From Pirellulales bacterium (GTDB lineage: Bacteria > Planctomycetota > Planctomycetia > Pirellulales > JALHPA01), in the NCBI GenBank assembly GCA_033762255.1, contig JANRLT010000052.1, positions 1 through 43,660 on the forward strand: 43,660 nt of DNA, given 5' to 3'. The notes under the pieces are model-generated. The model was not told the origin of the DNA and did no database searches. It worked only from the letters and a program-made list of their open reading frames with translations. The translations under genes and the position numbers were made by a program. Numbering within the stretch: position 1 is the first letter of the stretch; each line of letters starts with the position of its first letter. Positions 9,124 to 18,329 of this stretch are shown in pieces.

Positions 9124-10038
9124 ATGCAGTATCATCGCGTTATTTTGAATGCTTGGAGCTTTGGGCAAAAGCGAATTGCTGTGGGCTGGGATAGTTGCTT
9201 TCTTATACTTTTGCTAGTTAGCGCTGGTTGTGCCGGTTTGCCCCGCCCCGTGACACCAGGTCTGCCGCAGCATCAAATTCTATTAGATCAATTGGTGGTG
9301 CACACCGCGGAACCACTTGCCGCCGATCATCGGCTGCTCGTGGAATTAAAAGACTTGGGACGCGATATGAATTTGCGTTTGGGATTGGCTGCCACTTCCG
9401 AACCGATCCATGTTCATTTGTTTCAACATGAATCCGCCTATCAGGATTTTTTGCGGGCGTATTTTCCGGGATTTCCCTACCGGCGGGCCTTTTTTTTAGA
9501 GACCGACACCCGCTTGGCCGTGTATGCCTATTGGGGAGACAGGGTGGCGGAGGATTTGCGGCATGAGGTGGCGCATGGCTACCTGCATGCCGCGGTGCCA
9601 AATTTGCCATTGTGGCTGGATGAGGGCTTGGCGGAATATTTTGAAGTGGCCCGCAATCAAAGCGGGGTCAACGCGCCCCATGTCCGCGAACTGCGGGAAG
9701 CCCTGGTCACGGGCCGCTGGAAGCCGGACCTGGTCCGGATGGAGCAACTCACCAGTGCCAGCGAACTGTCGCAACGCGACTATGCGGAGGCCTGGCTGTG
9801 GGTGCACTGGATGTTGCATCATGCCGACAATGTCGCGGGTACCGCCGATCCACGCACTGCCGCAAAACGGACCGCCGACAATCAACCAGACAAGAAAATT
9901 CAAGTGCTCCAAAAGTATTTAGCTCGGTTAAAATCATCCACAGAGCCCGTTCCGCCCCTGTCGCAGATTTTGCCAGGTTCTGCAGGGGATTGGAATACGC
10001 AGGTTTTAAGGCACTTGCAGGGGATGATGGAGGAGTAA
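9124..10038 (+). CDS. Putative lipoprotein metallopeptidase (HExxH, DUF1570-like)
   Basis: A 304-aa product with a hydrophobic N-terminal segment (about 24-35) ending in the lipobox LVSAGC (Cys36), so it is probably a membrane-anchored lipoprotein. The second half carries HEVAH (147-151) and, 16 residues on, a Glu in WLDEGLAEYFE (Glu167). This is the gluzincin arrangement seen in peptidase MA-like/DUF1570 proteins, which are common in planctomycetes. Substrate unknown. A GTG immediately before the ATG is also in frame. The gene converges on the next one with a 6-nt gap. Confidence 0.8.
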   Translation: MQYHRVILNAWSFGQKRIAVGWDSCFLILLLVSAGCAGLPRPVTPGLPQHQILLDQLVVHTAEPLAADHRLLVELKDLGRDMNLRLGLAATSEPIHVHLFQHESAYQDFLRAYFPGFPYRRAFFLETDTRLAVYAYWGDRVAEDLRHEVAHGYLHAAVPNLPLWLDEGLAEYFEVARNQSGVNAPHVRELREALVTGRWKPDLVRMEQLTSASELSQRDYAEAWLWVHWMLHHADNVAGTADPRTAAKRTADNQPDKKIQVLQKYLARLKSSTEPVPPLSQILPGSAGDWNTQVLRHLQGMMEE

Positions 10039-10044
10039 GCTGTT

Positions 10045-10995
10045 CTATCCCTCCTTGCGAAAGACCGATCCCTCGGCTGTTAGTTCAAATCCGTTTTTCT
10101 CATAAAAGCTGATTCCCACCGTGTTGCGTTCCATGGTTTGGGCCTCGAGATACCCAAAACCAGAATCTTGAAGATACTTAAAAATCTCATTCAATAGGTA
10201 GCTTCCCAACCCTTGGCGGTGTTGGGTCTCATCCACCCAAAACTCCACCAGCCCCGAGCCGCCGGTGGCGATTCCCGCGCTGGGGGGATCCAGATTGCGC
10301 AACGTGGCAATCGCCAGGGTGTTTCCCATTTGATTATCCAAAAGTTGAAACTGCCGGCGTTCAAATTCACCCTGGGTGTTCGCTTCCCACCAGGAACGTA
10401 GCGGGGGTTCCTCGACAATGGCCACTTGCGTCCGGCGGCGAACTTGCATCAACTTGCGGTCCATTAGCGGTCGTGCTCCGGCTAGCGCTTTGCGGTAAAT
10501 CCGCACGTGATCCACCGCCCGGTAATGATGCGCACGGTAAAAATCCTGACACACCACGTGTGCGTCCAAGATCCCGGGCAACTCGCTCCCCCCGTACAAT
10601 CCCAAATAAAATGGATTCAGCGGCGCCAAACTGCCTCCATACAGCACCTGGGCTCCTTTTTTCCGCAAATAGGACTCGCTACGGGTCAGCAATTCCCCGG
10701 CAACCGTTTGCCAGTCTTGTCGGGGATGTACCAACAGTAAGCAGGTCGCCCCCAGGTCGGTATCCAGCGAACTTTCGTCCGACGTCGGGCCAAATCCCGC
10801 ATGCGCCAGACCCACCAGTCCCTGCTCGTCTTCCGCCAGAATTAGCCCCTGGGGATCAAAATAAGTCTTGTTGATTACATAAGTCTCTAGCAGGCCCGTG
10901 GTCATGGGCTGTAGCAGCCCAGGCTGTTGCGTGCATTCGCGCCATAGCTGGGCAATCAGGGGCGGATCGGGATTGCGATAAGAGCGAAATTCCAT
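10045..10995 (-). CDS. GNAT-family N-acetyltransferase, two-domain
   Basis: The 316-aa protein looks like two GNAT domains in tandem. The N-terminal copy starts EFRSYRNPDPPLIAQLWREC and includes LILAEDEQGLVGLAHAGF. The C-terminal copy includes GLVEFWVDETQHRQGLGSYLLNEIFKYLQ (acetyl-CoA loop Q-RQGLGS), then AQTMERNTVGISFYEKNGFELTAEG, the classic last motif. Only the second copy keeps a good acetyl-CoA binding loop. The acceptor substrate cannot be predicted. The ATG at 10995 begins directly at the first domain. Confidence 0.85.
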   Translation of the reverse strand: MEFRSYRNPDPPLIAQLWRECTQQPGLLQPMTTGLLETYVINKTYFDPQGLILAEDEQGLVGLAHAGFGPTSDESSLDTDLGATCLLLVHPRQDWQTVAGELLTRSESYLRKKGAQVLYGGSLAPLNPFYLGLYGGSELPGILDAHVVCQDFYRAHHYRAVDHVRIYRKALAGARPLMDRKLMQVRRRTQVAIVEEPPLRSWWEANTQGEFERRQFQLLDNQMGNTLAIATLRNLDPPSAGIATGGSGLVEFWVDETQHRQGLGSYLLNEIFKYLQDSGFGYLEAQTMERNTVGISFYEKNGFELTAEGSVFRKEG

Positions 10996-11126
10996 CTCAC
11001 GCCATGCATTGACTGTACATGTCCCCCCACGAGCGGGGACCTGGCAGAGAATTTTTCCCGGGGAGGGAAAGATACAACGTACTTTAGCTTTCCTAGCGTA
11101 CGCTAGATTGGCGCATTTATCCAGGG

Positions 11127-11807
11127 TTATTCACCAGAGCGGGGCCTGGCTGCGGGTTTTGACGGGCGATTTGCGGTACGAACGGATTTCTTGCGGGAGG
11201 GAGTTTTACCGGTGGATGCGCGAGTTACCGTAGCGCTGCGGCGATCTGGAACTGGCTTTGCCGCGGCTTTTTTCCGGCGGGATGTCGAATGACCGCGGGC
11301 GGTGGCAAGAATGGATTGGCCGGGTAACAGCGGCGCAAGGCTGTTTTGATAATCCGCCACAAACTGGCGTTTACCCCGCGTGACGATGGTGTGCCCCTCG
11401 GCGGCGAGCAACTGGGCTTGGCGTTCCAGCCCACCCGGAAACTTGGGATTTAGCTCGCCATACGTCTTGAGCGTGCGCCAATACGGCGTCACCCGCGTTT
11501 TTCCGGCTTCCCTCTCTTCCTGGGCGGCATGGGCTGCAATCCAGCTAAAAATGCCGGTTGTTAGCGGGCAGCCCACATCGGCGGCATGTTGGCGGGCCAC
11601 GGCCGCGCGCAGCTCTTGGGTGGTGACCAATTGGCCCCGTTTGACGGTTTTCATCAGGGCGTCGATATCCCGCGGGGCGGGGATGGCCATCGTCAGTTGG
11701 GTGGCTTTTTTACCCCCCCACTGACGGGCGGCCGCGTCGGTCAGGGTCACAACCTTGGGCAGGTCCTTGGAATTGGCTAGTTTTTCTTGCCATGACTTGG
11801 CGGCCAT
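11127..11807 (-). CDS. MGMT-like protein lacking the acceptor cysteine, with basic tail
   Basis: Residues 48-140 resemble the DNA-binding half of O6-alkylguanine-DNA alkyltransferases: DALMKTVKRGQLVTTQEL corresponds to the VPxGxVTTYGxIA helix-turn region, and TPYWRTLKTYGELNPKFPGGLERQAQLLAAEG to the active-site loop and the 'GG---K--LL--EG' end. Where true enzymes have PCHR this protein has PYWR (108-111), so it cannot accept alkyl groups. Alkyltransferase-like proteins with a changed Cys are known to bind damaged DNA. The last ~60 residues are Lys/Arg/Ser-rich and disordered, suggesting DNA binding. The assignment is by motif and moderately sure. Confidence 0.65.
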   Translation of the reverse strand: MAAKSWQEKLANSKDLPKVVTLTDAAARQWGGKKATQLTMAIPAPRDIDALMKTVKRGQLVTTQELRAAVARQHAADVGCPLTTGIFSWIAAHAAQEEREAGKTRVTPYWRTLKTYGELNPKFPGGLERQAQLLAAEGHTIVTRGKRQFVADYQNSLAPLLPGQSILATARGHSTSRRKKAAAKPVPDRRSATVTRASTGKTPSRKKSVRTANRPSKPAARPRSGE

Positions 11808-12005
11808 TGGTACATTCCGCTAGCGTGATAACGGGGAAAGGCAGATCGTTTTTGGAAATAAAATGAGGCAAAAGCCGATTCCAGAGGACGATTTTCGCCG
11901 TAAATCAGCACTCCTCCGGAAGTGGATGCCTTTTGGAAGCTGATCTAAAGGATTATCATACAAACTTGTTGATCATTGTCACGAAATTTCCGCTGAAAGC
12001 TTCCC

Positions 12006-13481
12006 GTGCCCCTATTTTCCCTGCCAATTGTGACTTCTCCCGGCGATTGTGCCACCGAGGGGGGGTGCGCCGCCGATGGTTCCACCGCGACCAGCGCCCA
12101 AATCCGGGCCGCGGCGGCGGAAGATGCCTCCACCGCCAAGGGAACATACTCGTTTATCAGCCTGGGCTGCCCAAAAAATCTGGTCGATAGCGAACGGATG
12201 CTGGGCCGGTTGCAACTGGACGGCTATCGCCTGGTCCCCGAGCCCGCGGGTACGGACTTTGTCATTATCAATACATGCGGATTTATCGAGCGGGCGCGGG
12301 ACGAGTCCTTTGCCACGATTGAGGAAATGTTAGAACTCAAACGCACGGGCCAAACGCGGGGCGTGATCGTCTCGGGCTGCCTGGCCGAGCGGGAAAAGGA
12401 ACTGTTGCTGGAAAAATGTCCCCAAGTCGACCATTTGGTCGGGGTCTTTGGCCGGGAAGAAGTCACGCGCGTCGCGGATCGGCTGGTGGGGGGATTGCTA
12501 GAACAACAGACCGTGTTTCGGCCCGCGCCGGCGGTCGCGCTTTCCGATCGGGCGCGGTTGCGAATCACGCCCCGGCACTTTGCCTTTTTAAAAATCAGCG
12601 AGGGGTGCGACCGGCTGTGCACCTTTTGTGCTATTCCCAAAATGCGGGGCAAGCACGCCACCAAGCCAATGGAAGAAATCCTGGCCGAGGCCCGCGAGCT
12701 AGTCGAGGATGGCGTTCGCGAGCTTAACATTGTCGCCCAGGATACGACGTACTATGGCATTGACCTGTACGGACGGCCGCGTCTGCCAGAACTGTTGCGG
12801 GAACTGAATCAAATTGACGGACTGGATTGGATCCGGGTGATGTATCTGTACCCGATGTACTTTTCAGATGAATTGATCGAGGTGTTGGCCACCAGCGATA
12901 AAATTTTACCTTACCTGGATATGCCCCTGCAGCATATTAATGACACCATGCTGCGGCGGATGCAGCGCCGCGTCAATCGCCAGGGGACGGAACAACTGAT
13001 TGGCAAATTACGGGCCGCCATTCCCGATTTAGTCCTGCGGACCACGTTTATTACGGGTTTTCCCGGCGAAACCGAGGAACAATTTGCCGAGTTGGCGGAC
13101 TTTGTCCATGAGCAGCGGTTTGAACGTCTGGGCGTGTTCACGTATTCGTATGAAGCCGACACGCCAGCCGCAAAATTGCCGGATCATTTGCCCGACGAGG
13201 TCAAGGAAGAACGCCGCGCGCACATCATGGCAATCCAGCAGGAAATTGCGCTGGATTGGAACCAAGCCCAAGTAGGAAAACAAATGGATGTGCTGTTGGA
13301 TACGCCGGTGCCGGAGGAGAAAAATGTCTGGATTGGCCGGGGATTTGCCGACGCCCCGGATGTGGATGGGGTGGTCATCGTGAATGGCAAAAAGCTGCGG
13401 GCGGGGCAGATAGTGCCGTGTGAAATTGTGCAGGTGCACGATTATGACCTGATCGGCGTGGCCGTGGGAAAGGGGAGGTAG
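12006..13481 (+). CDS. rimO: Ribosomal protein S12 methylthiotransferase RimO
   Basis: Radical SAM enzyme that methylthiolates the conserved Asp of ribosomal protein S12. Visible are the N-terminal UPF0004 domain with cluster ligands Cys55 (SLGCPKNLVDSE), Cys91 (NTCGFI) and Cys125 (SGCLAER), the radical SAM motif CDRLCTFC (Cys201, 205, 208), and a C-terminal TRAM-like domain ending DYDLIGVAVG. SLGCPKNxVDSE is the RimO rather than the MiaB signature. The start is a GTG at 12006; a second in-frame GTG is at 12030. There is a 45-residue Ala/Gly-rich extension before the domain that most family members lack. Confidence 0.95.
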   Translation: MPLFSLPIVTSPGDCATEGGCAADGSTATSAQIRAAAAEDASTAKGTYSFISLGCPKNLVDSERMLGRLQLDGYRLVPEPAGTDFVIINTCGFIERARDESFATIEEMLELKRTGQTRGVIVSGCLAEREKELLLEKCPQVDHLVGVFGREEVTRVADRLVGGLLEQQTVFRPAPAVALSDRARLRITPRHFAFLKISEGCDRLCTFCAIPKMRGKHATKPMEEILAEARELVEDGVRELNIVAQDTTYYGIDLYGRPRLPELLRELNQIDGLDWIRVMYLYPMYFSDELIEVLATSDKILPYLDMPLQHINDTMLRRMQRRVNRQGTEQLIGKLRAAIPDLVLRTTFITGFPGETEEQFAELADFVHEQRFERLGVFTYSYEADTPAAKLPDHLPDEVKEERRAHIMAIQQEIALDWNQAQVGKQMDVLLDTPVPEEKNVWIGRGFADAPDVDGVVIVNGKKLRAGQIVPCEIVQVHDYDLIGVAVGKGR

Positions 13482-13629
13482 GGGGCGGGGGCGAGGGGTC
13501 AGGGGAAAGGGGGCAGAGGCTGGCGGGGAACTAGCCTTGGCGAGAACCCCGTGGGTGAAGTAAGAATTAGGAACGAGGAAGGCGGAAGTGCTGGTATTCA
13601 ATTCGTAATTTTTAATTCGTAATTTGTAA

Positions 13630-14184
13630 TTGATCGCCGCCGTGTGGAATCTGCCTAATCAACTGACGATCGCCCGCCTCATCCTGGCGATTCTTTTATT
13701 TTGCTTGATTCCATGGGGGCATTATCTAGCCGCCAATGTGATTTTTTGCCTGGCCGCCGGAACCGATTGGCTCGATGGCTATCTCGCCCGCAAGTGGGGC
13801 CAAGTCACGGTGTTTGGCCGCATCCTGGATCCCTTTGTGGATAAAGTCCTGATCTGCGGCGCCTTTATCATGCTCGCCGCGATTGCCGGATCGGGAATCG
13901 CCTCTTGGATGGCGGTGCTGGTCACGGGGCGGGAACTGCTAGTCACCACGATTCGCAGTTTTTTAGAGGCTGCCGGCAAGGATTTTTCCGCCAAGTGGTC
14001 CGGCAAGATTAAAATGGGCCTGCAATGCGCCGCAGTGATTGCCAGTCTGGTGGCGTTGCAATATGGCGCGCAAACGCTCCCTCCCTGGTTGGCGCTCTCG
14101 CTGCCGGTGCTGGTCTGGGGGGCGGTGCTATCGACGGTCTATTCGGGCGTCATCTATATTTTTGCCGCGGGGCGGCTGGTCTAG
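13630..14184 (+). CDS. pgsA: CDP-diacylglycerol-glycerol-3-phosphate 3-phosphatidyltransferase
   Basis: Integral membrane enzyme making phosphatidylglycerol phosphate. The CDP-alcohol phosphotransferase motif D-G-x2-A-R-x8-G-x3-D-x3-D is complete in DWLDGYLARKWGQVTVFG followed by RILDPFVDK. NLPNQLTIARLILA at the N-terminus is typical of PgsA, and several hydrophobic helices follow. The start is either the TTG at 13630 or the GTG at 13642; no ATG is available. The next gene follows after 48 nt and may be co-transcribed. Confidence 0.9.
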   Translation: MIAAVWNLPNQLTIARLILAILLFCLIPWGHYLAANVIFCLAAGTDWLDGYLARKWGQVTVFGRILDPFVDKVLICGAFIMLAAIAGSGIASWMAVLVTGRELLVTTIRSFLEAAGKDFSAKWSGKIKMGLQCAAVIASLVALQYGAQTLPPWLALSLPVLVWGAVLSTVYSGVIYIFAAGRLV

Positions 14185-14232
14185 TCCCCATCCCCACTCC
14201 TGTCCGCTCGACGCTGTTTCAGTGCTTTTCCC

Positions 14233-15234
14233 ATGCCCGACATTCCCCAGCAGTATTGGTTCATCGCGGGCTTGGTGGCGTTTACCTGTCTGGTCAGTCT
14301 GCCATTGGGGATTGCCCTGTTGTGGAACATGCCAAGGGCCTGGCCTTACCAAGCGGAATATGATTCGCTGCCGCGACAGAGAAATTTGGCGAGTCTCCGC
14401 GCGTTGGGTTGGTGCCTCTTGGCCGCGGTCGTATGGCAATTCCTGCTAGACATGCTGACGGTGAGGTATCTTTTGCCGCGCGACATGGGGGCGGATTGGC
14501 TAGCGAAAGCCACTGTTGAACAGGCCACCATTTTGATCCGGGGCATGGTTGTGGAAAAGGTGATTTGGCTTGCCGGTGTCGGGGCCATGCTTTTGGTTTG
14601 GCTGGTCGCGGCGGAAGACGCTGCTTTCGTGCCGCTTTACCGTTTGGTGGGATTGGGTGTTCCCCGTTTTTACGAAGTAATCTGGGGCATCTTGTTTTGG
14701 TTGATTCTTTGTCCGCCGCTATTGCTGTTGCAAAGTTTACTGATTCAATTTTTTCCCCAGTTGCATCCGTTGATGGAATTACTGAAGCGGCTGAAAACAA
14801 CCGCGGCGCCGGGGGCGTTTTTGGGATTATTCACCTGGATTAGCCTGTCGGTGGTGATCATGGCTCCCTTGACAGAGGAACTGCTGTTTCGCGGCCTACT
14901 GCAAAATTGGCTGCGGCGGCGGTTGGCTGTTTGGTCTCCGCCCTCCCCGGCAATCGACCCCAACATGGAACAGACAGAACAGGCCCCCCGGCAATTTTTT
15001 GGCTGGGAACGACGACTCAACCAGGCGGCTCCCGCCATTGTGCTCACCAGTTTGGTCTTTGCACTCATGCACCTGGGCCAAGGCCCCGCTCCGATTCCTA
15101 TCTTTTTTTTGTCGCTGGGCCTGGGTTTATTATTTGAATTAACGGGCCGATTATGGCCGGGCATCGTGGTGCATCTTATGTTAAATTTGACGTCCACGAT
15201 TCTGCTTTGGCTCGAGCTACAATCACTTAAGTAA
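14233..15234 (+). CDS. CPBP-family intramembrane metalloprotease
   Basis: The 333-aa polytopic membrane protein carries the CPBP (CAAX protease/bacteriocin-processing) motifs: Glu215-Glu216 and Arg220 in TEELLFRGLLQNWL, a second-motif His in FALMHLGQGP, and a third in VHLMLNLTST. About six to eight hydrophobic helices are visible. The family includes Rce1-like prenyl-protein proteases and bacteriocin immunity proteins; the target here is unknown. It lies 48 nt after pgsA on the same strand. Confidence 0.9.
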   Translation: MPDIPQQYWFIAGLVAFTCLVSLPLGIALLWNMPRAWPYQAEYDSLPRQRNLASLRALGWCLLAAVVWQFLLDMLTVRYLLPRDMGADWLAKATVEQATILIRGMVVEKVIWLAGVGAMLLVWLVAAEDAAFVPLYRLVGLGVPRFYEVIWGILFWLILCPPLLLLQSLLIQFFPQLHPLMELLKRLKTTAAPGAFLGLFTWISLSVVIMAPLTEELLFRGLLQNWLRRRLAVWSPPSPAIDPNMEQTEQAPRQFFGWERRLNQAAPAIVLTSLVFALMHLGQGPAPIPIFFLSLGLGLLFELTGRLWPGIVVHLMLNLTSTILLWLELQSLK

Positions 15235-15380
15235 GGTTGTTGCGGATTTTCCCCGGCTAATTTATGTTTCAGGCTAAGCTTGTTAATGACCGCCTGATTC
15301 AGGGGATCATTAGCAAACAATCCGCGCGGCCTTGATAACACCCAATTCACAGACTTTACATCATTACCCTAGAAAAAATC

Positions 15381-16466
15381 ATGCCCACCGGATTTGGCGT
15401 TATTGGTTGCGGGGTCATCGCCCGGTTTCATGCGCGGGCGATTGCGGATACGGCGGGAGCGCGGCTGATTGGCTGTTGGGACCATAAATTTGCCAACGCT
15501 CAAAAGTTTGCCGCCGAATCCAATTGCGCCGCCTACGAGGGTTTGGACCAACTTTTGGCCGACCCGCGAATTTCCGTGGTGGTAGTGGGCACGCCCAGCG
15601 GGGCCCATGCCGAGCCGGCGGTCGCGGCCGCGCGGACGGGCAAACACGTCTTGGTCGAAAAGCCGCTGGAGATCACGCTCAAACGCTGCGATGCCATCAT
15701 CCGGGCGTGTGCCGATAACGCCGTAAAGCTGGCCACGATATTTCCCTCGCGTTTTCATGCAGTAGCCCGGGAACTGCGGCGGGCCGTACTGGCCAAGCGT
15801 TTTGGCCGGATCACCCTGGCCGATGCCTACGTCAAATGGTTTCGCAGCCAAGAGTATTATGATAGCGGCCGCTGGCGAGGGACGTGGGAGCTGGACGGCG
15901 GCGGCGCGCTCATGAACCAGGGGATTCATAGCGTGGATCTGCTCTTGTGGGTGATGGGGGATGTGGCGTCCGTCACCGCGCAGTGGGGGATGCTGGCCCA
16001 CCAGCGGATTGCTGTCGAAGATACCGTGGTCGCCACACTACGGTTTACCAACGGCTCCTTGGGCGTGATCGAGGCGGGAACCGCCGTTTATCCCGGTTTT
16101 GTCAAGCGGATCGACATTTGCGGCAGCCAAGGGACCGCCGTCATGGAAGAGGAATCCCTGCGGGTGTGGGAGTTTGCGAAGGCGCATAAGGAGGACGCCG
16201 CAATCCGAGAGAAATTTGCCCTACAGACAAGTGGCGGCGGGGCCAGCGATCCCAAGGCAATTGGCCATCACGCACATGCGTTGCAGTTTGCGGATTTTTT
16301 AGCGGCGATCAAGCGTGATCGTCCGCCGAAAGCGGGGGGAGCGGAAGGTCGGCGAGCGGTGGAGGTGATTTTAGCAATTTACCAGGCGGCGGAGTCGGGC
16401 AAAGTAGTCAAGCTGCCGTTAACCACTGATCCGCGATTGCGGGCGCGGAGGGGGAGCGTGAAATGA
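15381..16466 (+). CDS. Gfo/Idh/MocA-family oxidoreductase
   Basis: NAD(P)-dependent sugar-type dehydrogenase, 361 aa. The Rossmann start is FGVIGCGVIARFHARAI, the catalytic lysine is in LVEKPLEIT (about 91-99), and the substrate-binding part has GGGALMNQGIHSVDLLLWVMG with the active-site His. There is no Tat signal, so it is cytoplasmic. Substrate unknown, as this family is greatly expanded in planctomycetes. Followed immediately by a repeat block. Confidence 0.93.
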   Translation: MPTGFGVIGCGVIARFHARAIADTAGARLIGCWDHKFANAQKFAAESNCAAYEGLDQLLADPRISVVVVGTPSGAHAEPAVAAARTGKHVLVEKPLEITLKRCDAIIRACADNAVKLATIFPSRFHAVARELRRAVLAKRFGRITLADAYVKWFRSQEYYDSGRWRGTWELDGGGALMNQGIHSVDLLLWVMGDVASVTAQWGMLAHQRIAVEDTVVATLRFTNGSLGVIEAGTAVYPGFVKRIDICGSQGTAVMEEESLRVWEFAKAHKEDAAIREKFALQTSGGGASDPKAIGHHAHALQFADFLAAIKRDRPPKAGGAEGRRAVEVILAIYQAAESGKVVKLPLTTDPRLRARRGSVK

Positions 16467-16472
16467 TTATTT

Positions 16473-16706
16473 CCCTTCTCCCCCCGGGAGAAGGTGGCGA
16501 GGAACGAGCCGGATGCGGGGCGATTGGGAAAGGCAGAATTATGAATGCAGAATGCAGAATAAAAGGGGTTTTAACTCCACTCCTCCACTCCTCCAAACTC
16601 CACTCCTCCAAACTCCACTCCTCCAGCGTCCAGCAGCCCTCACCCCGGCCCTCTCCCAGAATCAGGTTGGAATAGAATAGAAGATCGCTACTGGGAGAGG
16701 GAGAAA
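16473..16706. repeat. Duplicated ~190-230-nt unit, copy 1
   Basis: Starts CCCTTCTCCCCCCGGGAGAA (7-nt-arm hairpin), then GGTGGCGAGGAACGAGCC, a run of GAATGCAGAAT words, CTCCACTCCT repeats, and an 11-nt inverted repeat CCCTCTCCCAG / CTGGGAGAGGG. Copy 2 follows at 16712. The copies differ mostly in the number of CTCCACTCCT words in the middle. Confidence 0.8.
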
Positions 16707-16711
16707 AATAC

Positions 16712-16902
16712 CCCTTCTCCCCCCGGGAGAAGGTGGCGAGGAACGAGCCGGATGAGGGGATTGGGAAAGGCAGAATTATGAATGCAGAATGCAGAATGAA
16801 TGGGGTTTTTTCTAGCTCCTCTCCTCAAGCAGCCCTCACCCCGGCCCTCTCCCAGAATCAGGTTGAAATAGAATAGAGGATCGCTACTGGGAGAGGGAGA
16901 AA
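16712..16902. repeat. Duplicated ~190-230-nt unit, copy 2
   Basis: Repeats the order of copy 1 with near-identical ends: the CCCTTCTCCC hairpin, GGTGGCGAGGAACGAGCC, the GAATGCAGAAT run, and the CCCTCTCCCAG / CTGGGAGAGGG inverted repeat. It is shorter in the middle. Confidence 0.8.
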
Positions 16903-16932
16903 GTCAAAAACCAAATACCACTCCTCCACCCC

Positions 16933-16996
16933 TCCATTACTCCATTACTCCATTACTCCATTACTCCATTACTCCATTACTCCATTACTCCATTAC
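16933..16996 (+). repeat. Eight tandem copies of TCCATTAC
   Basis: A perfect 8 x 8-nt tandem array, ending 32 nt before the cinA start codon. The period is not a multiple of three, and the tract lies in the cinA leader. Such tracts often change copy number by slippage. Confidence 0.9.
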
Positions 16997-17028
16997 TCCA
17001 CTCCTCCAGTCTCCAACCTCCCCCACCC

Positions 17029-18315
17029 ATGCACGCCGAAATTATTTCCATTGGCGATGAACTGACCAGCGGCCAGCGACTTGATACCAACTCCCAATGG
17101 CTTGCGTTGCAATTGGGGGATTTGGGCGTGCGGACGCTGTACCATACGACCGTGGCGGACGATATGGACGCCAACGTGCGGGTCTTTCAGACAGCGCTTG
17201 CGCGGGCGGAAATTATTGTCGCGACGGGAGGATTAGGCCCCACCGCCGACGACCTGACGCGGCAATCACTGGCCGCCGCCACTGGTCGCGAATTGAAGCT
17301 CGATCACGCGGCCTTGGCCGATATCGAGGCTCTTTTTACCAAGCGTGGGCGGGAAATGCCCCAACGCAACCGCGTGCAGGCCGAATTTCCCGCTGGTAGC
17401 CGCGTCATCCCCAATCCCCACGGTACCGCTCCCGGGATTGACCTGTTGCACACACGCGCTGATGGCACGCACAGTCGCATCTTTTGCCTGCCAGGGGTAC
17501 CGGCCGAGATGCGCGAGATGTGGGCCGCGACAGTCGTCCCCTCGATCCGGGAATTTACTGGCGAAAATGGTGTGATTCAGCACCGGGTCATTAGGTGCTT
17601 TGGCGTGGGAGAAAGCGACCTTGAGGCGATGCTGCCCGATCTGATTCGCCGGGGACGTGATCCGCAGGTCGGAATCACCGTCAGCAAAGCCACGATCAGC
17701 CTCCGGATCACCGCCAAGGGTGCCGACGCGCTGGCGTGCGACCAGCTTATTGCCCCCACGACGCAAATTGTGCGCGACTGCCTGGGAGAGTTGATTTTTG
17801 GCCAGGGGGATGAAGAGTTGGAGCACGCCGTGCTCAAACTGTTGGGAACGCACAGCGCTAGCCTGGCAACCGCCGAATGGGGGAGTGAAGGTCAGATCGC
17901 CCGTTGGCTGCGCGCGGTGCCAGGAAACGAAATCAGTTATGCGGGGGGAGCGGTACTGGGGGGCCTGCATTCTGTCGGTCAATTTTTGGCAATGAAGGGG
18001 AGCGCCGCGGAATTGACCAAAGAGGAATTGACGCGTCGATTAGCCGAGCGTTGCCGGGAATTGTGGCATACCGATTATGGGCTGGCCGTTGGCCCCGCGC
18101 CGGCCAGTTCCACCAATCTAACCCAGGGGACCGCAGATACCGCGCAGCCTCCTAAGATATGGCTCTCCTTGGCAGGACCGGAAAAGACCATCAGTCTGTC
18201 GCAGCTTTTTGCGGGGCATCCCGACTTGCTCATCATCCGCGCGGCCAAGCAAGCGTTGAATATGTTAAGGCTGGCTTTGGTAAAGCGGGCCAATCGCGAA
18301 GGCAATGCGGAATAA
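17029..18315 (+). CDS. cinA: CinA-like protein (competence/damage-inducible)
   Basis: The first 170 residues are a clear CinA/MoaB-Mog domain: AEIISIGDELTSGQRLDTNSQWLA (3-26), VATGGLGPTADDLTR (64-78) and FCLPGVPAEM (152-161), the COG1058 part that hydrolyses ADP-ribose and similar pyrophosphates. The C-terminal part (about 262-428) corresponds to the NMN amidohydrolase (PncC) domain, but the usual AESCTGG motif reads AEWGSEG (282-288), so that activity is probably lost. Length is normal (about 410-430). The ATG at 17029 follows a repeat-filled leader. Converges on ppa with a 14-nt gap. Confidence 0.9.
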   Translation: MHAEIISIGDELTSGQRLDTNSQWLALQLGDLGVRTLYHTTVADDMDANVRVFQTALARAEIIVATGGLGPTADDLTRQSLAAATGRELKLDHAALADIEALFTKRGREMPQRNRVQAEFPAGSRVIPNPHGTAPGIDLLHTRADGTHSRIFCLPGVPAEMREMWAATVVPSIREFTGENGVIQHRVIRCFGVGESDLEAMLPDLIRRGRDPQVGITVSKATISLRITAKGADALACDQLIAPTTQIVRDCLGELIFGQGDEELEHAVLKLLGTHSASLATAEWGSEGQIARWLRAVPGNEISYAGGAVLGGLHSVGQFLAMKGSAAELTKEELTRRLAERCRELWHTDYGLAVGPAPASSTNLTQGTADTAQPPKIWLSLAGPEKTISLSQLFAGHPDLLIIRAAKQALNMLRLALVKRANREGNAE

Positions 18316-18329
18316 CCCGCATAACGATT

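Noticed and set aside
16933-16996. Possible CRISPR-like array
   Set aside because: The units are 8 nt and contiguous, with no spacers; it is a simple tandem repeat.
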